Shown here: piece by piece, positions 57,495 through 64,000 of the stretch | How the letters are laid out: the number at the start of each line of letters is the position of its first letter | Position numbering within the stretch: the stretch's first letter is position 1 | Origin: Coenobita brevimanus | Taxonomy: Eukaryota; Arthropoda; Malacostraca; Decapoda; Coenobitidae | Reading direction: 5' to 3' | NCBI GenBank assembly: GCA_032717465.1 | Contig: CM064713.1 | Coordinates: 13,555,360-13,619,359 of the forward strand | DNA: 64,000 nt | Notes under the pieces: model-generated | What the model saw: only the letters and a program-made list of their open reading frames with translations | The model's database searches: none | Told to the model about the DNA's origin: nothing | Program-made: the position numbers and the translations under genes

Positions 57495-57752
57495 TATTTT
57501 CAAATAATCACTAGACAAAACTGTCCTTCACCGAACCGTAAACTTGTAACTCGCACTCACACTATCAGCTGATCCTTGAACTTCTGTGATTGGTTCAAGA
57601 TTTCTCCGTCCTGCCGTCTGACTGGTCGACAGGGTCTCAGCTGACGCATGAGATTTTCCCCAAAACATTCCCTTCAGTTAGGGCCAGCCTTCCCTAAGGC
57701 CGATGCACTAAGCTTAAGTCAGCCCTAAGACAAGGCCAGGCAGAACCATGAG

Positions 57753-58016
57753 ATGCTCAGAATGATCAGACTGGACCAGATGCGACAAAACCAGGCCACT
57801 CAGGTTCAGCAGAAAATTTCAGACTTTTCCAAACCATTGCCCTCGCCGGTTGGGAAAAAGCAGCGGACAGTGTCTGAAACTTCCAGTGTGTCTGTGGCGT
57901 CAACCTCGTCGGCGAGCCTACCGAGTTTGGCATCGGGCAGCAGCACACCTTCCTCACTGGCAGTAGAGACACAAAAGCCACCAGAAGTTCTTTTCGCGGA
58001 GTCTGACGAGGACTAG
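57753..58016 (+). CDS. Hypothetical Ser-rich ORF (87 aa)
   Basis: Starts MLRMIRLDQMRQNQATQVQQ, an amphipathic, Gln-rich helix. A Ser/Thr/Pro-rich part (TVSETSSVSVASTSSASLPS) follows, and it ends with an acidic FAESDED. An in-frame stop lies upstream at 57726, inside the presumed Harbinger end. AGGCAG|AACCATGAG just before the ATG could be a splice acceptor. It could be the last exon of a host gene that the Harbinger landed in or beside. No family was recognised. Confidence 0.3.
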   Translation: MLRMIRLDQMRQNQATQVQQKISDFSKPLPSPVGKKQRTVSETSSVSVASTSSASLPSLASGSSTPSSLAVETQKPPEVLFAESDED

Positions 58017-58164
58017 TGTTCAATACAGTGTCGTGTTGTGTATTGTTAAGTGTAAAGTTTAGTGTTAAGTACATACTGTACAGTGTATATTATTGCTATC
58101 TTAACTTTGTACAGTACTGTTCAGTGCCCTAGTAGTCATGTAATACTGTACATTTCTGATGTGT

Positions 58165-58300
58165 ATATTGTGGTGTGCTTTGGTGTACAGGTGTACAATG
58201 TACTGTGCTCTGGTGTACAGGTTTACAGTGTGGTGTGCTCTGGTGTACAGGTGTATAGTGTGGTGTGCTCAGGTGTACAGGTATACTGTGGTGCCAGCAT
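58165..58300. repeat. ~30-bp minisatellite, ~4 copies
   Basis: The unit runs TGGTGTACAGGTGTACAGTG then TGGTGTGCTC. Cys/Val-rich frames on both strands are artefacts. Confidence 0.9.
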
Positions 58301-58484
58301 CTAACCTCTTCAGAATTCCTCCCCCTGCCTCCCATTTCCTTCCACGGTGACAACATTATCCCTTCCTGGCATGGTAAGTTTACTGTAACAGTACTATATT
58401 ATACTGTGTTCTTATTATAGGTGTTGTATTAATGTGTACAACTTCATACAGTACTGTATTTACAACTTCATGCAGTATCGTATT

Positions 58485-58925
58485 TTTTTTTTTAATGCGA
58501 GGAAGAAGGAACCAAAGGCCATGAGCCTGCAATAACAGTTCCCTGCAAGAGAAAAACAAAATACAATAGAGAGCCAAATTCAAGATCCAATCATTTCGAG
58601 ATGCCTGGACACACTGCGTTTGAAAGACTGGAGATCATAGGCAGCAGGAAATACAGACAGGGAGACAGTTCCAGAGTTGACCTGTTGCATAAATGAAGGA
58701 CTGGGAGTAACGGTTAACTCTTGCATTAGAGAGTTGGACAGAAAGGGGATGAGAGTTTGCTGCTAGATGGGTGCTACGCGCCCGTCGTAGAGGTGGAGGA
58801 ATGCATGCAGACAGTTCTAAGGAGCAGTGACCATTAAAGTAGCGATAGAAAAGAGATAAAGATGCAACAGTGCGGCGAAGAGACAGAGGTTGAAGGGAGT
58901 CAGTAAGAGGAGGAGAGTTAAACAC
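58485..58925 (-). mobile_element. CR1-like LINE 3' end, copy A
   Basis: The minus-strand frame has SLRRTVASLSLFYRYFNGHC, SLELSACIPPPLRRARSTH, NARVNRYSQSFIY and LWNCLP. This is the conserved region after the RT in CR1/Jockey-related LINEs. It is followed by a 3' UTR and, at 58483-58493, a T run on the plus strand (A-tail on the minus strand). Confidence 0.75.
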
Positions 58926-60540
58926 CTTGGACCACAAGGCATCCAAGCACTCACCAACATATCAAACTATACCTACTCACACAGCATAATACCCAACATC
59001 TGGAGTCATGGTACTATCATCACTATCCCCAAACCCAACAAAGACCCAACGTTACCTTCCTCACACCGCCTCCGAAGTCACTGAACAACTGGTATTACAA
59101 TCAGTTACACCTCAAATCCCCCTAGCCCCATCACAACATGGTTTTAGGCCACTACACTCCACAAACACTCTTCTTATAGACCTTACACAGAGAGTTTTTG
59201 ATGGCATCAATTCAGCCAGGCCACCACACAGAACACTCCTGGTCACAGTAGACATTAGCAAAGCTTTTGATGCCATCCCCTGCCACAACCTTACAAACAA
59301 AATATGCAACATAAACATGCACAATAACACAAAAAGATGGCTGGCAAACTATTTAGCAGGCAGATGTGCACATGTAACATTTGCCGTTCAGTCACCGAAC
59401 ATCAGAAACTTCACAATGGCGTCCCTCAAGGATCTGTTTTGTCCCCTACACTCTTTAACCTATACATGCATGACATACCCACACCCCACACACCATAAAA
59501 ACACATAGCTTCCTGTGTAGACAACATAACTTACATGTACACACCAAAATGCAAACACAGCCACACACATCCTCCAACCTTAGCTCAACACACTACATGA
59601 ATGGTTCACCACAAACAGACCCTTCTCACAAACTGGATAGCAGAACACAGTCACATTCCACACCTCGCCATAAACAACCCCCCCCCACCCCCCAAAAAAA
59701 TCCTTAGTGTAATATACAATACATCGATGTCGTTTAAACAACACTTCACAAACATAAAAACAAATTAACACTAAGACTCAACACCCTAAGGTCACTTGCC
59801 AGTACAACAATTGGACACAACCAAGAAGCCCTGCTTGGGCTTCTAATTTCACTAAAACACACTACAACACTCTACAGGCCATACAGAACAAGGCCCTAAA
59901 AATAATCACAGCCTTCACAGCTCCTACACCTACGGACCACCTATACTAAGAAACCAAAGTCCTCAAAGTCAAGGATCATCCAAACATGAGAGGCACAAAT
60001 TCTTACTGCAGCTTCCACAAACCTACACCATCCCTACACTACACGGCAGCACATCCACACACACCAAGGAATATCAAAACGACACCCAGCACACGATATC
60101 ATACACAAATACTGTCATCTCTCCCCACCTCAAACCAACTTTCAGAAGCATATCGATGCTCAAATCACTCGCCATTCCATCCAGTCACTCAAGGACAACA
60201 CACAGCTACCTGCACGGCCTCCTGATATCCATCCTAAATCCTACCTCCCTCGTAAGGACAGGGTCCACCTGGCCAAGCTGAGATGTGGGCATCATCCAGT
60301 CCTCTTGAGTTATCAGAAGAGGCTGGATGACTCCGTCGCTGATGCCTATCAAGAATGCAATGCAGCACCCCATACTATTAAGCACATTATGGAAGACTGC
60401 ACCGCACACAATCACCTACGCCAACAACACAACATACATTCCTTGAGAGCTTTGTGGGAAAGCCTTGTCTCGGCCGTGTCCTACCTTAGGGACCCGGGGC
60501 TGTTTGGTTAGACTGCCTAGGGAACAACAACAACTACTAC
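58920..60540 (+). mobile_element. Jockey-like LINE fragment
   Basis: Plus-strand RT pieces are HLGPQGIQALTNISNYTYSH, IPNIWSHGTIITIPKPNKDP, LAPSQHGFRPLHSTNTLLID and VTVDISKAFDAIP (first catalytic Asp), then KRWLANYLAGRCAHV and SVLSPTLFNLYMHDIP in a shifted frame. A long decayed stretch follows. The end is CGHHPVLLSYQKRLDDSVAD and ECNAAPHTIKHIMEDC, a C-terminal finger, with a stop at 60511 and an AAC-type tail (60521-60540). Several frameshifts and an absent YADD make it a dead copy. Confidence 0.8.
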
Positions 60541-60826
60541 AGAAAAAGACAGTTCCACATTTGACATGTCGCATACATGAAGGACTGGGTATAGTGGTTA
60601 ACTCTTGTATTAGAGAGTTGGAAATAAAAGGGATGAGAGTTTGTTGCTTGACGGGTGGAATGCGCCTGCCGTAGTGGTGGAGGGATGCAATCAGATAGTT
60701 CAGAGGAGCAGTGACCACTGAGGTAACGACAGAAACGGGATAAAGATGCAACAGTGAGGCGAAAGGACAAAGGTTGATGGGAACCTGAGTCAATCCATAC
60801 ACTACCACATTAAAAAAAAAAAAAAA
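60541..60826 (-). mobile_element. CR1-like LINE 3' end, copy B
   Basis: Minus-strand RLTVASLSRFCRYLSGHCSS, ELSDCIPPPLRQAHSTRQAT and NTRVNHYTQSFMYATCQMWN are clearly the same region as copy A. It abuts the Jockey-like fragment. A poly-A run on the plus strand (60811-60826) bounds it. Confidence 0.75.
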
Positions 60827-61679
60827 GGTGCCAAATCCCTGGTCATGTGCTTCTCTGCACAAAATTCATCCGGCCATCTCGATCTCTTGTCAGTCCCTTA
60901 GCCTCACCAACTTCCATCTCTCTCCTCCTCACACACTCATCCACCATATCTCTTCACCTTCTTGGCCTACCTCACCTCCTCCTTCCATCAAATTCGCTCC
61001 TTTTTCATCACTCTATTATCATCCATTCTCTCCACAAGGCCATACCATCTCAATACACTCCCTTCGATTCTGGTGTCCACAGACTTCCTCACTCTGCATC
61101 TTTCATGAATCACATTATTCCGCATCCTATCTACTCTCCGTACTCCACATACATTCCTATCTCCACTGCTTTTAATTCTGACTTTTCATTCTCATGCCAC
61201 ACCATGGTCTCACATCCATATGTTAAAGCTGGCACTAACACTTTCATGTAAGCCTCGTGCAGCTGCAACACTCAAGCCTCTGTTTCTTATCAAGGCTTTC
61301 ATTGCACCAGCTACTTTCCTTCCTTGTGTCACTCTACTTTCCACTTATTTTGCACATTTTCCTCTCTTTTCTATCGCTGTGCCAAGGTTTTTGAACTTTC
61401 GCCAATTCCAGTCTCTCTCCATTCACTGTAACATCACACTGGGAGCCACCTTCTCTCTCGATTACCATCACTTTACTCTTTTCTGCATTTACTCTCAAGG
61501 CACAACGCTCACAGACATCTACAAAACTCTGCACAAGGTACCAAGCTCTTGTCCAGTATTTGCAAGTAGTACTGCATCATTAGCATACAACAATTGAGAT
61601 ATTCCATCCATCACCATTCATTATCAATGCCATCCTTCTCTCCATTAATCGTGATTTTACGTCTGTCTTCATCCCATCC

Positions 61680-61931
61680 TTATATATAAAGAACAACCAT
61701 AGGGACATCAACCAACTTTGTCTCACGCCCACAGATCTGTTCATTCAGAGGCCCAGTTACACATGCCTCACTACCATCATAAAAACTCTTAACGGCACCT
61801 TCCAGCTTTCCATCTACACTGCACATAAGCACGACCTTCCACAATACATCTCTGTCTACCTTGTCGTATGCTTTTTCCAGATCCATAAATGCCATAAACA
61901 CCTTATAGTCCTTCTCACAAGCCTTCTCCAC
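61680..61931 (-). pseudogene. RT palm fragment of the RTE-like element
   Basis: An open frame with FMAFMDLEKAYDKVDRDVLW, the motif carrying the first catalytic Asp, followed by the RT middle region. The next block (GVRQG/YADD) is degraded. Confidence 0.7.
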
Positions 61932-62186
61932 TATCTGTCACACAGCAAAAATATATTTCATCCACACATCCTCTTCCACTCCTAAAGCCGCCCTGTTCAT
62001 CACTCACAATGCCTCCTGATATCTCTCTTACTTTATAATAATTCTTCCATATACCTTCCCTACAAAACTCAGTTTACTTATGCCACAGTGATTCTTGCAC
62101 TCGCTTCGCTTACCCTTATTTCTGTACGGGGTACAATCACAGTCTTTTTCCACTCTATTGGAACAGTTTCATTCATCCATGCCTTC

Positions 62187-62525
62187 TTACATTATCTCTA
62201 ACAAGCACTTCATTCTGCTCTCTCCACTACACTTAATCATCTCTACGTACACCTCATCAACACCAGCTGGTTTCCCATTTTTCAGCCGTTTCACAGTGTT
62301 CTTCACTTCAGCCAATGTCACGTTTCCTGGCACTGCATTCCTTCTCTGCACACCCCCAAAACCAATTATGTTCACAGTGGCTCTGCTTTCTCTATTCCCA
62401 ATCATCATACTTTTAATACATTCTTTCCATCTGGACCTTACTTCATCCCCATGGGTTAATAATCTACCACTTACATCCTTCACACTTTCACACTTCCTTG
62501 CACTGTTACTTCTACATTTCCGCAC
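62187..62525 (-). pseudogene. RT N-terminal fragment of the RTE-like element
   Basis: Encodes VKDVSGRLLTHGDEVRSRWK, NVTLAEVKNTVKRLKNGKPA and GVDEVYVEMIKC, the segment before and at the start of the RT domain. Confidence 0.75.
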
Positions 62526-62689
62526 CTCTTTCTAGAATAGCTTCATATTTTCAGAGTAATTTGCATTCATTTTTCTTCCTAGATCATCATTTACCTCTTC
62601 ACTAATTTCTTTACGTGCTTCTTGCCCTCAATATATTCAATTCTATCCATCCATTTATCATCCAGTCCTATGTCGCCCCATGAGAAGCG

Positions 62690-62865
62690 TTAGAACCCGG
62701 GGTTTGGCAAGTTGGTCCTAACATTTAAGGTGAGACCAGCCTCACTCATCCGTGAGTGGCATTACTTGAGCATTAAACCCCAACCATCCTCTGGATATAA
62801 ACCTACACAGGCTCAATCCAATTGGAGCACCTTAATCACCCACTAACCACCGGGCGCCATAATTT
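62690..62865 (-). repeat. tRNA-derived SINE copy inside the RTE-like element
   Basis: The minus strand begins GGCGCCCGGTGGTTAGTGGG then TGATTAAGGTGCTCCAATTG, the same head as the copy at 39.45 kb, and continues for about 170 bp. Confidence 0.6.
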
Positions 62866-62872
62866 GGTTATA

Positions 62873-63000
62873 TGGTTACCACCCAGCGTAGTAAATGGTT
62901 TCATAGTGTACAGGAAACCATATGGTTTGTCACTCAGTGTAGAGTTACCCATAGGCAGAAGGAAGAGGAAAGAATGAAGGAACGAACGACAGAAGAGGGT
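62873..63000. repeat. Dispersed repeat shared with 35020-35170
   Basis: GGTTATATGGTTACCACCCA, GCGTAGTAAATGGTTTC and ACAGGAAACCAT are in the same order as the 35-kb copy. It lies directly beside the SINE copy. Confidence 0.75.
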
Positions 63001-63289
63001 GTTCTTTCAATTTAGCCCCTGTCCTGTATCCACTCTAGCCACTGCTTCCTCTTTTCCTCCACTGGTCTCTTAACCTCTTCATCCCACCAGGCCGTACCTT
63101 TCTTCTTCGTTGTTACTCTTGCCACACCACACACTGCTTTAACATTCCTAATCAAGCAATCCCTATTTGCATTCCACAAGCTGTCCAGATCCATTTCACT
63201 GATTCAGCTCCTCCCCTACTTTGGCCCTGTATTCATCTGTCATTTCATTAACTCTCAGCTTCTCAACTTTCAGCCTTTCTCCCTCACTG

Positions 63290-63290
<1 letters not shown>

Positions 63291-63323
<33 letters not shown>
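63291..63323. repeat. (CT)n microsatellite within the endonuclease region
   Basis: A CT run encoding an Arg-Glu repeat on the minus strand. It keeps the frame open but expands the endonuclease region of a decayed element. Confidence 0.95.
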
Positions 63324-63325
<2 letters not shown>

Positions 63326-63965
63326 GGTCCACCTCATTCCTCTCAGCTTGATCTTGCACACCACAATCATGGTCTGACAAACCTCCACATCTTCCTCTCA
63401 CTGCCCTCATATCGGCAGCCATTCCCAGCATCAATTTCTCTATGAGCATGTAATCAATCCAGCTTCTTTCAACACGATCTCCATTCCCTCTGTACCATGT
63501 ACATTTATGTGCATCATTATGCCTGTTGTAGGAATTACAAACGCACAACCTCCTTACCTGACATGTCCTTCAGTCGCTTTCCATTATCATTCTCTCCTGG
63601 TACTTCATCACTACCCATTACATCATCCACAGGACCAGTGCCTTCTCCACCATTCATATCACCCATTACAACCACTTTATAACTCCTGGGCATTTCTCCT
63701 ACTACTTCATTCAGCTCATCCCAAAACCTGTCTTTCTCTGTCTCACTCCTGTCACCTCATGGTGCATATGCTACAATCACTACCACTTTCATCATCTCAA
63801 ACTTGAACTTGACATACATACATCTCGTGCTGACACATTTGAAATCTCTCATTCCACTCTGCCACATCTCATTCATGCATCTTCCTCGCCCATTCATGCC
63901 CGACCTTACACATTTTACACCCTCCCACTCCTCCACTTCACACCCTTGCATATTTGTTTCAAACA

Positions 63966-64000
63966 AAAATTATTATTATTATTGTTATTATTATTATCAT
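63966..64000. repeat. (ATT)n microsatellite at the window end
   Basis: ATTATTATTATT with single interruptions. It separates the visible endonuclease part from whatever lies beyond the window. Confidence 0.9.

Larger units (their letters stand above)
49820..57740. mobile_element. PIF/Harbinger element with transposase and Myb-like gene (limits approximate)
   Basis: The element carries the two proteins of an autonomous Harbinger, pointing toward each other (transposase on plus, Myb-like on minus). Both outer regions are rich in TAAGGCC, GGCCAG and GATGCACnAA motifs: left about 49815-49975, right about 57670-57740. I could not align them as simple TIRs, so the ends and the 3-bp target duplication are not fixed. 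The length of about 7.9 kb is large for the family because of introns and an RTE 3'-end insertion at 52.5-52.8 kb. Confidence 0.65.
60830..64000 (-). mobile_element. RTE-like non-LTR retrotransposon, minus strand, running out of the window
   Basis: From the window end downward: endonuclease pieces (CVSTRCMYVKFKFE, VVIVAYAP; ERSWIDYMLIEK and GGLSDHDCGV), AWWDEEVKRPVEEKRKQWLE, RLLTHGDEVRSRWKECIKSM, LKNGKPAGVDEVYVEMIK, MDLEKAYDKVDRDVLWKVV (RT Asp motif) and CALRVNAEKSKVMVIEREGG. Then follows the tail coding LVERMD-like and TRDRDGRM-like segments toward 60.85 kb. Many stops and shifts are present, and SINE/repeat sequence interrupts it at about 62.69-63.0 kb. Confidence 0.8.

Overview
The window looks like a piece of a decapod-crustacean (or similar arthropod) nuclear genome, dominated by transposable elements, minisatellites and microsatellites. 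The evidence is indirect. Coding segments carry GT-AG introns, short runs of the arthropod telomere motif TTAGG are scattered through it, and reverse transcriptases sit beside long CA, TA, CT and GATA microsatellites. Most long open frames are either retrotransposon or transposon genes with frameshifts, or artefacts of tandem arrays. No rRNA, functional tRNA, CRISPR or prokaryotic operon structure is seen.

Layout. 0-9.7 kb: a minus-strand RNase-H-bearing LINE (gag-like ORF1, endonuclease, RT, RNase H, C-terminal zinc finger). A 4.2 kb Tc1/mariner-like element cuts it open; that element has matching TIRs, a TA target duplication and a spliced but decayed transposase. 9.9-10.7 kb: a short gene with a TATA+Inr promoter coding for an adenain-like cysteine protease, broken by one in-frame stop. 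10.8-13.2 kb: degenerate tandem repeats. 14.3-17.5 kb: two plus-strand non-LTR fragments, the second holding a 238-bp MITE. 19-22.4 kb: two CpG-rich minisatellite arrays whose unit contains a YY1-type site, with a THAP-domain exon between them. 23.6-25.7 kb: a decayed cysteine-rich gene whose 3' half is duplicated in inverted orientation. 30.8-32.2 kb: a TATA-led single-exon gene for a four-helix membrane protein, whose last codons have been amplified into a downstream minisatellite.

32.4-35.2 kb: tRNA-like SINE pieces and a 0.6 kb TIR element with a MADF fragment. 35.7-37.9 kb: an RTE-like retrotransposon inserted into a 45-bp minisatellite. 41-45.7 kb: minisatellites, a Jockey-like RT fragment and long TA tracts. 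45.7-47.6 kb: a pogo/Tigger transposase relic. About 49.8-57.7 kb: a PIF/Harbinger element that keeps both its genes, a HARBI1-like transposase in two exons and a divergent three-exon Myb/SANT-like partner. The transposase is off frame only by an apparent CA-dinucleotide slip. 57.7-64 kb: a serine-rich ORF, CR1-like 3' ends around a Jockey-like fragment, and a minus-strand RTE-like element running out of the window.

The strongest candidates for undescribed biology are the four-helix membrane protein gene, the promoter-equipped adenain-like protease gene, the YY1-site arrays and the near-intact two-gene Harbinger. Frame, splice and junction statements were read directly from the sequence. Family names rest on recognised motifs, without database searches.
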